This document shows, piece by piece, positions 34,064 to 45,215 of a stretch of DNA of 64,000 nucleotides. The notes under the pieces are model-generated. The model was not told where the DNA came from and did not search any database. It saw only the letters and a list, made by a program, of their open reading frames with translations. Every line of letters begins with the position of its first letter. Within the stretch, counting starts at the first letter, position 1. The stretch is from Smallanthus sonchifolius (Eukaryota; Streptophyta; Magnoliopsida; Asterales; Asteraceae), in the NCBI GenBank assembly GCA_023525975.1, contig CM042021.1, forward strand, positions 103,585,501-103,649,500, written 5' to 3'. Position numbers and translations under genes: made by a program.

Positions 34064-34804
34064 GTAGTGAAATAGATTGATTTCGGTATCATATCTAAAT
34101 CTTAATTTTTATGAACTGCGGTTAATTTTAAGGTCTATAGTATTATTTTATGGATGCTTTCATGAAGGGAAGAATGCTTGAGGACTGAGGTATATGAGTA
34201 GTGACACCAGCAGGGGTATGATTGATTGGGCAATGTTTTGTTTGTTAATCTTAATCTATTATGGTATTAATTGTTATAGGTTTCTTATTTTTCATTCACC
34301 AGCGCCTAATCTGGACTTGATCATTTAGTGGGTGCTTGGATATGAGTTTCTGGCTTGAAGAATCTAAATTGGATGGTCTGAAAATTGTTTAAAGTTAAAT
34401 TTACATTATCTTAATAAAAAGATTTGTTACATGTTGTCTTTAGTTACTTCTCCTATCTGGTTATTTTAACTTTGAGTAATTATAGAGTTGGAATTATAGT
34501 TGGTTTTTAGCAAACGCTCCAAACAGATTATTGTGACAATAATCACTTTAATGCATATACAATCGTAGCTTATATTGTTTGTTACACTTACAAAGAAAAT
34601 GAAACTGAAAGTTGTTCTGATGGGATGCCAAGTTTATATTACCATTCTAAAATAGAAGATAAAATATAACTGGCGTGGCACCTGATATATAGACGACACT
34701 AACTTGCTTAATCTACACAAATTTGATGTTCTTGGTTTTCTTTTTTTTTTTGCAACAGTTTTCTTCAAGTGAGTTTACAACCGTCAAAGTAGTAGCTGAG
34801 TGTT

Positions 34805-34813
34805 ATGCATTAG
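34805..34813 (+). promoter_or_regulatory. Two-codon upstream ORF
   Basis: ATG CAT TAG lies 36 bp before the main start codon, in the presumed second 5'UTR exon. It is out of the way of the main frame and too short to code, but such minimal uORFs can lower translation of the main ORF. Whether it is in the mature mRNA depends on the unproven exon. Confidence 0.3.
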
Positions 34814-34848
34814 TTTTTTAGGGTTTGGTTGCAAACTTTCTTAACATT

Positions 34849-37800
34849 ATGGAGAAGGAAAACTCAACTGAGGAAGAACCAGTGGGTTTTCCGGCTCCTA
34901 AAAATGTGAAGGAGGTAGATCATAATGTTAATGTTCCTACTAAGAATGATTTCTCAGATGATGGAATGGTGGGAACTACAGTTGATACAGAGGAAGAACC
35001 CCAAGAAAAGGCCCCTTATGTTCATGAAGAAGATGAAGATATAGAGCCTTCAACAACAGCAGCAAAACATTTGTTAGACCATGAACTTGATGAGGAAATA
35101 ACGTCGTCTAGTAAGAGGCATTTGGTGGATGCTGAAATAGAGGATACTTCAAATGATATGGAGATAAGAAGCCAGGAAGATGATAAGTTTTCTGATAAAA
35201 ATACATCCTCTTCTTCAGTCGGGTTCTCAAATTCTGAGAATTCAGTCAATACACATGCTGGTGAACCAGATATTAATAAAGAAGACCAGGAGAAGGGTAA
35301 TTCTGTGAATGTTATTACACTCGATTCTACTGCAACTGGTATTGAGATAAGTGGTCCGGAAGATGATAATTCTACTGGTGAACCAGATATTCAGAAAGAA
35401 GGCCAGGAGAAGGGTAATTTAGTAAATGAAGTGACACCCAATTGTACCTCAACTGATATTGATATAAGAACTCGGGAAGAAGATAATTTTACTACTAACA
35501 GCTCATCATCTTCTCCAGCTCAGCCATCAAGTTCTGAGAACTCGATCAATGCTCTTGCTCTTGAACCAGATATTCAGAAAGAAGACCAGAAGAAGGGTAA
35601 TTTAGTAAATGAAGTGACACCCAGTTGTACCTCAACTGATATTGAGATAAGAACTCGGGAAGAAGATAAGTCATCAAGTTCTGAGAACTCGATCAATGCT
35701 CTTGCTCTTGAACCAAATATTCAGAAAGAAGCCCAGGAGAAGGGTAATTTAGTAAATGATGTGACACCCGCTTGTACCTCAACTGATATTGAGATAAGAA
35801 CTCGGGAAGAAGATAATTTTACTACTAACAGCTCATCATCTTCTCCAGCTCAGCCATCAAGTTCTGTGAACTCGATCAATGCTCTTGCTGTTGAATCAGA
35901 TATTCAGAAAGAAGACCAGGAGAAGGGTAATTTAGTAAATGATGTGACACCCAGTTGTACCTCAACTGATATTGAGATAAGAACTCGGGAAGAAGATAAT
36001 TTTACTACTAACAGTTCATCATCTTCTCCAGCTGGGCTGTCAAGTTCTGAGAACTTGATCAATGCTTTTGCTCGTGAACTGGATATTCAGAAGGAAAACA
36101 ATGAGAAGGGTAATATTGTAGATGATACTATACTCAATTATAATGCCGAAGAGGGTCAGATATTGGATCTTGTGGAAGACAAGAATGATGCAGGACAATC
36201 TCCTGAAACTACCATACTCAACCATCTAAGTGCTGAAAATATAGAAATGAAATCCAAGGGTGTTAGCCATACCACATTTTCTAAAAAAGAAGGTGAATCT
36301 TCATCCTTTGAAGAAAGAGGGGATATTAAAACCGACCCGTCGGACAATACTTCTGGTAAGAAAGAAGAAAGTCGTGTACTTTATGGAACTCGTGAACCTA
36401 AAACTGCTGCTTGGCCTGGAAAGGCTTCTGTTCTCACAAAGTTTGTAAAATTATGTGCAGCCTCCAACATCTTCCGTCGTATTTCTAGAGGAACTAATGA
36501 ACATAATGATTCTAATGAGAAAGACAACAGCATAGATTCGAGTAAAGAAGATAGCCAAGAAGTGAAGCATACAACACTAGAGAAACCTAGATGGCGTCTC
36601 TCGAGTCTAAGCTTAATTAGAATCTCACATGACAAAAATCAGGGAAACAAAGCTGATCTGAAGGAGGTATTTCTCGAGTCTCCCGAATTAAAACCAATTA
36701 AAGGAAGAATTGTATTATATACAAAGTTGTGGTGCCAAAATTGCAAAGAGGCAAGAAAATTTCTACGCAAGAAAAGGCTAAGGTATTCTGAAATAAACAT
36801 AGATGTGTACCCAAGTAGAAAAGTGGAGCTAGAAAAGATCACAGGCTCGTTAGATGTCCCTAAAGTGTTTTTTAATCAGGTTCTTATTGGGGGGTTGAAT
36901 GAACTAAAGGGTTTGGATGAGTCAGGTCAACTTCAGGAGAAAATAGAGTATGTAACTAGTGAAGGACCATCACCTAAAGCTCCTCTACCACCATTATCAG
37001 GGGAAGATGATGTGTCTAGTAGGGGTGATGTAGACGAACTAGCGGTTATTGTTCGGAAGATGAAGGGATCGATTGTTGTTAAGGATCGTTTTTATAAATT
37101 TCGCAGGGTAACCAATTGCTTTCTGGGTTCAGAAGCTGTAGATTTCTTATCAGAAGATCAGTTTTTGGAACGAGAAGGGGTACTCTACTTTTTCTTTTTT
37201 CAATTTGCATTGCTTGAAATAATTATTACTGCTAGATTTAGGCAGCTTATCTCTTCCTTTACTTCCAATGATAATTAGATGCTCTTTATGTTGAAAAACC
37301 TAAGCAAGCTTTGCTTTTTCTGTCTAGGAGAGGCGAGGCACAGCAAAATCGCCTTGCGTGCAGCAAGGTGCAGAGGTGCAAAATATTTGAAAAAAAAACT
37401 TGAATCTGCAGAAAATCTGTCTAAACCGGCCTAAACTAGTCTAAAACAATCTAAACAGGCTAAAAACCAGTCTAAACTAGCCTAAAACATGTCTAAACCA
37501 ACCTAAAACATGTTTAAAACAGCTAAAAATGACCTGGAATACACATGCGCCTTGCTTGTGTCGGGGGTGCGCTTTTTAAGCACCTTGCGCCTATGCCCAA
37601 AGCTCACCCTTTGCGCCTTGAGCCTTTGACTACCTAGTTTTTTGTGATCTTGTACAAACTCATGCCAATTTTCGTGGAATACAATAGAAGGCATCTTCAT
37701 GATTAGCTACACTTTTCATTTACATTAGTTGTCTTAGTGATAAAGATCTTGGCTTGTGGCTCAAATAAGATGCTTTCAACCATTCAAAAAAATCATAATC

Positions 37801-40800
37801 TTTTGCTTATGCTCTAAATACTTCTCTTTATTTTTTCAAATAGGCTATTGAATTTGCTCGCAAGCTTGCTAAGGAGCTTTTCTTCCGGCATGTTCTTGAG
37901 TGAGTACTCTTGATATATTTTTTACTTCTTGTTTTTTATTGGAATTCGGAAGCTAATATTTTCTTTATAACATTGTGTGCATAAACTTAGGGAGAATACT
38001 TTTGAAGATGGAAATCACCTTTACCGATTTTTGGATCAAGATCCTATAATAAGTCAATGCCAAAACATCCCAAGGGGTATCATTCAACTTAAGCGACAGC
38101 CTCTTGTAGAACTTTCACGTAGGCTGAGATTTTTGCTATATGCCATCCTTGATTCCTACACATCAGAAGATGGAAAGCATATTGCTTATAGAACTATCCA
38201 TGGGAGTGAGGAGTTTGCAAGGTTAGTTAATGCTCTTAAGTTCTAAAGAATTTTATTGGACTATTGATTGTTTGGATGTGCGGTCAAACAAATTAATTTG
38301 AAATTTAGTCTCCATAATCATTTTTGAGTGTTCGGATAAAGTGATTATGTTTTCTATAGGTGGAGGTTTCAGCCCATTATCTTATAAATGGTTTGATTCG
38401 GGTTATGATTTTTATCTTACGGGTCCAATTATAAAAAAATAAAAAAAAACTAGAAGGAATCGGGAAAAAAAAAGTTGGCCAAAGTGTATATATTTAATGC
38501 ATGAAACCTTATTACTAATCTTACTATCATATTTTACGCATCAATTATTCATAAAAATATTAAAATTTAGGACAAAAGTTGTTTCAGATCAAATGATCAA
38601 TCCTACCGAACCTGTACCAAAAATTACCGGTGTGACCCATCACACAGCCCGCCTGACACACCAAGTTTTGCCCCCTCTATGATTTTCTGATTATTTAAAG
38701 TCTAAATGATCAGATTTTGAGAAATAGATAAAAGGTTTCTCTAAGAAAACTTACTATTTAGTTAATTTTGATTCTTGAAGTCCCAAGTTTAAGAACGTAC
38801 ATCCAAACACCCCCATCTCGTAGATAATTATGTTTGATCCATGCATGAGCATTGAATTATAGCATCCATTATAGGTACTTAAGGATTGCAGAAGAACTTC
38901 AAAGACTTGACCTAAATAAAACTGCCAAGGAAGAAAGACTTGCCTTCTTTATTAATCTATACAATCTGATGGCAATTCATGCAATACTTGTGTGGGGTCA
39001 TCCAGAAGGAACATTGGATAGAAGAAAATTGTTTAATGGTTTCAAATATGTTATTGGCGGGTGTGCTTATTCACTTTCAGATATTCTAAACGGCATTTTA
39101 AGAGCCAACCAAAGACCGCCATATGCTCTCATCAAACCTTTTGGTATATCTGACATGCGTTTTAAGGTGACATATTCGACTTGTGTTTGAATTATTTTTC
39201 CATTAGTTGAATTATGGTGTATTTAGTATTGTTAGCTATTAGATATTACATATTAGTTAAATACACATTCAACTCTAGATAGTTTCAAAATTATATTGAT
39301 GTTGCAGGTGGCTCTTCCTTATCCCGAGCCTCTTATTCACTTTGCTTTGGTTTCTGGAAACCGATCGGCTCCTGCTCTTCGATGCTATTCTCCTAAACAC
39401 ATTGACATGGAATTGATGGAGGCTGCTCGCGGTTTCTTACAAAGTGGGGCGTTTGTACATGATTTGGACTCCATGACCATTTCAGTTACTAAAATACTCA
39501 AATGGTAAGTTATGAAACAAGTGTTTTTATTTTAGTTTATTTTACTTTTTCTAATGACCAACCTGTTTGTTTAGTTACAAATAATAGTTTTATGTATGCA
39601 TGGAGATTTATACAATGAGCTATGACATGATGAAACTTAACTTTCATGGCATACTCATGAGGAAGTTGCCATGACATATTTTATCCCCTATTTCTTTCAC
39701 CCCCAAAATGCAATATATATAGGGGAGGGTTTTTTACAGAACCACAAATATTGTGAGAAATGCGAGAACTAATCAACGTCATTACTTTATTTGTGTATTT
39801 ATCAAGAAATTATCATATGTCTAGTAAAATGATCATTGTTATGTGAATATACTTGAATTGATGTGTATTTTCGTAAATTTATGTTTATTCACATATCTAC
39901 ACATGTGTAGATTCACAATGATTCTTCGATCTACATGTGTACAAAACTTGTTACAATAAAGAGAGAGGAGAGATACTATGGATATTAATTAATTAAAGAC
40001 ATAATTCATTTAATCTTTTGTAATTATATTTTTTCAGTTGGTTTTTAATAATAAATGAATGATTTTGATTGGTTCTTGCGATATTTATGGTTTTGTAAAG
40101 AACACTCACCTATATATACACACACATCTATACTATATAATAAATAAAAATCATTTTTGACACCTGTTGCGTCCACATCTCTTCTTACCATTTTTTTTCC
40201 GCCTCTCTCTCTTTAATACACATTTTTTCTTTAATAATGATTTATATTTAAAGAAAAATATTAATTATTAAGTAAATTACACATATTGTCCTTTATTTAT
40301 ATTATAAATTACACTCTGTGTCATTTGATTTCAATAAGTACACCACAGGTCCTTTTCTTACATACTTTTATACACTCTATATTCTTTACATTAACTAATG
40401 ATAAGTTTTTCAGTTTTTGACATGTGTCATGCACATAAGGGTATAATGATTTTTTTACCCACTAAAAAACAATTTATGTAATTTTAAAAACATTTACTCC
40501 ATTTCCTTCTTCTTCCTCAAACCTTCCCCCATCCCCTGACCTTCATCTGTTCAACTCTTATTCCCTCTCGGTAGCCCTTATTACCATGAAACCCAACCCT
40601 CACGAAACCCTAATCGGTGCTAACCACACTCTGCTCGATTTCTCATTTCTCATTTCTCCCCCGTTCCATTTTTCACAAGAAGAAAAAAAAAACCCCCCCG
40701 GCAAAAGTTAAAAGCGTCGTTCAAAATTCTTCCCGGACTTCCCTGTCTTCGCCGTGGGATTGTATCGCCTGGCCAATACCTCTTCAATGGCGTCCCTTCT

Positions 40801-41867
40801 TTAATTTTGATTTCAATTTATAAATCATCAAAAGTCAAAACACCTTAATTGCATCCCCTCTTATCTCTCTCTCTCTCAGTTATTAACATTCAGTGCAGAA
40901 ATCATCATATACTCACTCATTCATATCCCTCTGTTTTCCTCAGCATTTATAACAAACCATGAAGCTCTCAACAACATCAACCACACCCCTTTAATGACCC
41001 ATCAAAGTCAAACCTTTTCTCTCTCCCAGATCAGGAAGAGTTTATAAATTTGGAAAAACTGGGAGCTGTCGGTTGCCGGAATTTGTTCTCGTCGGTTACG
41101 GTTGATGTGAACGGAAGCGGTTCGTAGGGCACGCCGGTGTCGTTGGCGTTTCAGTCCCTGGAACTGGGTTGGTGGGTTCGTGGGGAATGCGGGTGCGATC
41201 AGAATGCGGTCTGTCGGTATGTGTCGTCTCAGAATCGGACGCTCGGGTATCGGTGTTACTGTAATGAAGGGTTCGCCGGAGATGGGTTAAGTGCCGGCGA
41301 TGGTTGTCGGAAATATTAGTTTTTAAATTATTATCATGAACGGGTGTAGGAACTGGTGTAAGTTTTATATATATTAATAATATGAAAGGACTATTTTACC
41401 CTTCATGTGAGTGGCACATGATTTAACGGTGGAAATGGATGTGGGTTAGTGTAAAGGACATAGAGTGTATAAAAGTATGTAAGAAAAGAACCTGTGGTGT
41501 ACTTATTGAAGTCAAAGGACACATAGTGTAATTTATATAATATGGATCTACCTTTACTTCCATATTTGTCATGAAAGTTGTATGTTTCTCAACACACACA
41601 CACACACCATGAATTACTGCATTTAAATCGTGGGTACTATTTAACCTACATATGTTTTCTCTCTCATTTTCGCCTACGAAAAAAAGCCGATCTTTTTGTT
41701 TATAACTTGTCAGGTATAGTGTGGATTTTGGAAAGAATGAAGTGGAGGTACTGAAACATGCTGCAAATTACTTGGAAGTTGAAAAGACTCGAGCTCTTTT
41801 GGAACTGTTTGATAGCACTCAAATTAAAGTGGTTTATCAGCCTTATGATTGGAGATTGAACAGCTAA
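34849..41867 (+). CDS. Acidic-repeat / glutaredoxin / DEP / DUF547 protein, six exons
   Basis: Coding exons by splice grammar and frame: 34849-37179, 37844-37899, 37991-38221, 38875-39166, 39308-39504, 41714-41867; total 3261 bp, 1086 residues. The ATG at 34849 is chosen because the upstream frame has only a TTG. Residues 1-615 are acidic, Ser-rich and include 61-residue tandem repeats. A glutaredoxin-like domain (about 619-700) has the redox motif WCQNC (Cys629, Cys632). A DEP domain (about 729-815; IVRKMKGSIVVKDRFYKFRR) crosses intron 1. DUF547 (about 870-1010; RLAFFINLYNLMAIHAILVW) is in exons 3-5, and the protein ends VYQPYDWRLNS. This domain order is known in land plants; the reaction and partners are not established to my knowledge. 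Splicing is inferred but all frames close. Confidence 0.85.
35380..36120 (+). repeat. 183/147 bp in-frame tandem repeat in exon 1
   Basis: The codon string for EPDIQKE recurs at 35380, 35563, 35710, 35893 and 36076 (spacing 183, 147, 183, 183 bp). Each unit reads DIQKE...EKGNLVN.VTP.CTSTDIEIRTREED, then a Ser-rich tail and INALA. The short unit lacks the NFTTNSSSSSPAQ part. The DNA copies are almost identical, so the expansion or homogenisation is recent. A weaker relative lies at 35264-35379. Confidence 0.92.
37324..37637. mobile_element. hAT-type MITE in intron 1, related to 33740-34063
   Basis: The interior shares the gcgcctt-rich ends and the tctaaac/cctaaac core with the element upstream. 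The 8 bp flanks ttttctgt (37316-37323) and ttttttgt (37638-37645) differ at one base, a plausible old target duplication. The right end (gactacctag) and the left end (ctaggaga) are only loosely inverted. Confidence 0.75.
38266..38814. mobile_element. Possible hAT-like MITE in intron 3
   Basis: The word ttgtttggatgtgcg near 38268-38282 and the inverted cgtacatccaaacac near 38796-38810 match at 12-13 of 15 bases. They border an A/T-rich stretch that fills most of the 653 bp intron. No clear target duplication is seen, so this is a weak call. Confidence 0.4.
39716..40115. mobile_element. MITE with about 45 bp inverted ends in intron 5
   Basis: The left end reads tatataggggagggtttttt and the right end ends gtaaagaacactcacctata; the inverted match extends about 45 bp through acagaaccacaaatat. 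A tatata word is present at both edges and may be part of the target duplication. There is no coding capacity. Confidence 0.65.
40307..41533. mobile_element. Mutator-like element (Pack-MULE type) carrying a gene fragment, in intron 5
   Basis: The left arm (about 40307-40480) and right arm (about 41370-41533) are inverted copies: aattacactctgtgtcattt is mirrored by the end gacacatagtgtaatt, and words such as caataagtacaccacaggt occur on both arms in opposite orientation. The 9 bp flanks tatattata (40298-40306) and tatataata (41534-41542) differ at one base. Between the arms lies a GC-richer segment with a wall-associated-kinase-like exon piece. Long inverted arms, 9 bp flanks and a captured host fragment define a Pack-MULE. 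Confidence 0.78.
41056..41319 (+). pseudogene. Captured fragment of a wall-associated receptor kinase-like gene
   Basis: The frame reads LGAVGCRNLFSS, then one stop (at about 41125), then LAFQSLELGWWVRGECGCDQ and a Cys-rich EGF-like stretch (YRCYCNEGFAGDGLSAGDGC) ending at a stop. The pattern CxCDxNAxC...GYRCxCxxGFxGDGxxxGxGC is typical of the extracellular part of WAK-like kinases. No kinase or transmembrane part is present. It is enclosed by inverted arms inside intron 5 of another gene, so it is acquired sequence, probably from one exon of the donor. Confidence 0.75.
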
Positions 41868-42781
41868 CAATCAGAAATGTAAACAATACACAGGTTAAAT
41901 CAACCCGTCCTTTTTACCATAAAAAATATATACGCGTAGAAAAGTCCCATCACAAGTTCTTAGAGCCCTCAATTACTTGCATCTATGCATGCTTTTCTCC
42001 GATTAGCATTTTTGTAAATTCCGTTCATGTATATCATCACCCCGTCATGCAGATCAGGGCGGGCGGGTATGGAAGAGAGTGGTTGCAGATAGGGGTGTGT
42101 TATTTTGGTGAAAATCAAGCTGGTATCATTTTGTGTTTTTATTTCAAGATTGATTGTTACCAACCATATATGCACTGGTTCTCAAAAGATGAAGTATGAA
42201 ACAATGGAAGAAGAAGAAGAAGTGTATAAACAAGTAATGATAGATAGCCAGATAGGTGCTTGTTCTTATATCTCCATTTTGAGCTTAAACAAGGTGATTG
42301 TTTTTCATTTATAAACCGTTAGAAACCGATCAAACTGTTTGGACTGAAGCAAATTGGTTAGTTCGGCTGATTTGAGATTTATATGATTTGTTTCACAGTT
42401 TACGATTTTAAAACCGGGTATAACAGTTTGGAACTTGGAACGAGCTGTGTAAACCGAACCGGTCGCATGCTTTTACATATGCTTATTTTTTAAATATGCA
42501 TATGTATAATATTCAGAATTATCTTTATGCATATGAATCGTCACTTCTGTGACAATCCTTTTTGATAGACCCTCTTTTAGTTACTAAAAACTATCTAGCA
42601 AATATGAGAATTGGAACTTTCAACATAGCTCAGAAAAGAAGAAGATGAAATAAGGAATGAGGTCTTTGCATTTAAAACATTATTAGTTATTGCAAATGAG
42701 TTCCTAAATACGGATACTTATCAACTAAAAAGTTTGGACATAAATATATTACTAACATTTATGTAATAATTCTTTAGAATA
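41868..42781. other. Intergenic stretch after the DUF547 gene
   Basis: It should hold the 3'UTR and polyadenylation signals of the gene upstream, but no certain signal stands out. At 42320-42470 there are scattered aaaccg/accggt words as in degraded repeats. The short ORFs here have no recognisable domain. Confidence 0.5.
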
Positions 42782-43661
42782 TTATACATCTTTCTTTATG
42801 GCATCACTATATCCAGTTTGATCATCATAGTACTTAGACCATAACATCACACCTCCATAATTAGCAGAACTCTTAATGACCGGAAGAACTTTGGAAATAA
42901 GATCAGTAACAGGAATAAAACCGCTTCTGGCCACTGTAGATGCGGCCGGTAGCCCTAAGAAAATCTTGGAGGCTGGGATGTCAGAAGTCCACTGCTTCCA
43001 ACCATCTTCAAGATTACTACCATTTGCATTATACTGGCAAGGAGGATTGTTATAAAACTGAACCCATACATAATCAAACAGACCAGTTTGAAGGGCGCCC
43101 CCTAACCATGCATCGGGATAAGGACATTGTGGGGCTGCGGTTAGATACACCTTTTTACCTGGTGTACTATACGCCGAAAGATACCTTGCTAGATCATCCC
43201 AGTGTTGACTTCCACCTGCTTCTATGTCAAAATCAATTCCATCCAATGATGCATTGCCAAGTGGACGAATACTAGAAGATTCGCCACCTAAGAAGTTGTC
43301 CCATAGATAGGTGGCAACTTGTTGGGCATCTTGTTTTGAGGCAAGTGAGTAGCTACCTATCCCGCCTCCTATAGATAGCATCACTTTGATCCCTTTTCCT
43401 TGACAAGATCTGATGTCGGTGCTTGCAGCCGTTGCTGTATGGATCACAGCGGCCGGCTAAGTCCATTTTCGGTGTACGCCGGTTGCCAAATGTCCATAAA
43501 AAGGCTATGTTTACATATTCGTAGTTTCTTGTCGCACAAGTCTCGGCTAAGGTTCCCTCATTTCCATTTTGGCCCCAATAAATGGAAATCCCACCGGCAT
43601 TAGTGCCCATCACTAATGCTACTAGAAGCAAGGCTGAGAATGCTAGAGAATTTGCTGCCAT
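42782..43661 (-). pseudogene. Class III (GH18, hevamine-like) chitinase with a frameshift
   Basis: The minus frame from ATG 43661 gives a signal peptide (MAANSLAFSALLLVALVMGT, likely cut after NA) and the mature start GGISIYWGQNGNEGTLAETC. It shifts frame within about 43425-43447, just after DPYSNGC. The other frame continues STDIRSCQGKGIKVMLSIGG, the catalytic motif DGIDFDIE (DxxDxDxE) and runs to the stop at 42782. Compared with remembered family members, about 8 nt seem to be missing at the break, so the enzyme would be truncated unless this is a sequencing error. The family hydrolyses chitin and acts in the apoplast or vacuole in defence. No intron is needed. Both halves are otherwise well conserved. 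Confidence 0.83.
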
Positions 43662-43874
43662 TGTGAATCTAACTAAATCTATGGTTTCTGTTTAATTTAT
43701 ATAACAAAGGCTATTTGAGGGAGTTAAGCATCTTTTGTTGAATCCTATTTTAGCTGAAATAGGATTGGTTGGATTCAGGGAACTTCTACTGCGCCGGTTG
43801 CCATGGTTTGCTATCCTTAATTTTTTTGTCTCTTTCTTGTTATCTATTACATAAAATTTAGGTTTGGGAAATTG

Positions 43875-44403
43875 GATTTTAATGATCCCACCATTTATCA
43901 ATTGGCCAATAATAATCCCAACCGAGAATATTCTTACCACCAGTCCCTACTTTCAAACTATTTTTCTTACATTGGACCCCCCGTTAAAAAAAAACTTAAC
44001 GTCGTTAGATTTTATATGAGGTGGACATCTGCAAACCGAAGGAAAGTCAAGTCAAGCTAGCAGTGGTCTTATGGTGGGTTTTGAAATTGGCTCTGGTGGT
44101 GTTTAACGGGTCTCGTTTTTCCGGCTAGTCCAAACGGAGACAGCGGTGGTGTTTTACGGTGAAGACGGTGACAGACTAAGGTTTGCAGACCACCCTCCGG
44201 CGAAGGCGATGGCTAGGGTTCCGGATTGGCTCGACTTTCCGGCGGTTTGCAGATGTCCACGTCATATAAAATCTAACGGCGTTAAGTTTTTTTTAACGGG
44301 GTCCAATGTAAGAAAATAGTTTGAAAGTAGTGACTGGTGGTAAGAATATTCTCAGTTGGGATTATTACTGACCAATTGATAAAAGATGAGATTATTAAAA
44401 TTC
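43875..44403. mobile_element. Long inverted-repeat element upstream of the chitinase
   Basis: The left arm (43875 to about 44040) and right arm (about 44230-44403) are inverted copies over about 170 bp, sharing words such as accaccagtccctactttc / gaaagtagtgactggtggt and gtaagaaaaatagtttg. Long arms and a short GC-rich centre fit a Mutator-like MITE. I could not identify a 9 bp duplication. It lies about 210 bp upstream of the chitinase start codon, in the promoter. Confidence 0.7.
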
Positions 44404-44889
44404 AATAATCCTCATAAAGTTACATTATATTAAACAAATTTATTTCTTATTGGAAGATGCTCTTATTTGTTGAAATGTATTTTACTTTGATTAAGTTTTT
44501 TGTTCGTAATGGTATGTTGTCGCATATGGCTTGCATCACTTTGATTGGATCGATTAGCTTGTATGTGTTTGGAGTTGCCTGAATAGTTCTTTGAATCGTG
44601 TACGATTCACTTTTAGATTAAAGCAATTTTGGTGATACTCCAAAATCTTTAATCGGATAAGACAAAGAAAACAAGAACAAGTATGAAAGTTTTGTTATGA
44701 CAAATTGTACAATAAATTCGTGATTGAATTGATTGTCAAAACCAACCAAAGATCATCTTATTTATAGGGAACTATCATCACAACATTTCAGTTGGTAGTT
44801 AATGGTTGGTGATTATAACGGTCGACGGTTAGACAACTACATCAATATAAAACACTTATAAGTAACTAAGTAGTAGTTACCTAAGGGTA
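44404..44889. other. Unassigned A/T-rich spacer
   Basis: No coding character, clear inverted repeat or match elsewhere in the window is seen. Confidence 0.45.
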
Positions 44890-45215
44890 GAGGGGGTGGA
44901 GCTCCGGTTCGAGCTCAGGTTCCCACGGCAAGTCGGCAACACCGCCGCAACACCAAGGACTTCACGGGTTCGATGCCATCGGGTACTTTTCATGGTTTCA
45001 CGAACCCGTGGATTAAGCCGAAGAAAATGGTTGGAGATGGTCCCTGATTGGTTGAAAAGCAAGTCTGGGTTCGGGTTCATTCGGGAACACCGCCGCAACC
45101 CATTCGGGTAGTTTAAGGTAGTTTAGGGTAAAAATGACGTGGCATTACATGGCATGTTTTGATTGGCTAAAGCTTAGGGTACTTAGGGGTTGAAGGGGTT
45201 CCACCCTCTCCTAAC
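44886..45215. mobile_element. Possible MITE with gagggtgga-type inverted ends
   Basis: The left end agagggggtggagctcc and the right end aaggggttccaccctctc are imperfect inverted copies (about 14 of 17). Inside, the word ggaacaccgccgcaac occurs in two versions (about 44933 and 45083). A ctaa word lies at both outer edges. The superfamily is unclear. Confidence 0.4.

Noticed and set aside
34825..34848. Eight extra N-terminal residues for the DEP/DUF547 protein
   Set aside because: The frame there begins with TTG; the first ATG in frame is 34849, so plant initiation should be there.
35022..35249. Minus-strand ORFs opposite exon 1 of the DEP/DUF547 gene (also 36040-36842)
   Set aside because: They are shadows of the repetitive acidic coding sequence.
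41137..41319. WAK-like peptide as a gene or as an exon of the DUF547 gene
   Set aside because: It has no start, no kinase, a stop upstream, and is enclosed by inverted arms; exon 5 joins exon 6 in frame without it.
43693..43705. TATA box of the chitinase gene (ttatataaatt, minus strand)
   Set aside because: It is only about 35 bp from the ATG, leaving almost no leader, so I did not list it as a promoter; the true one may be elsewhere.
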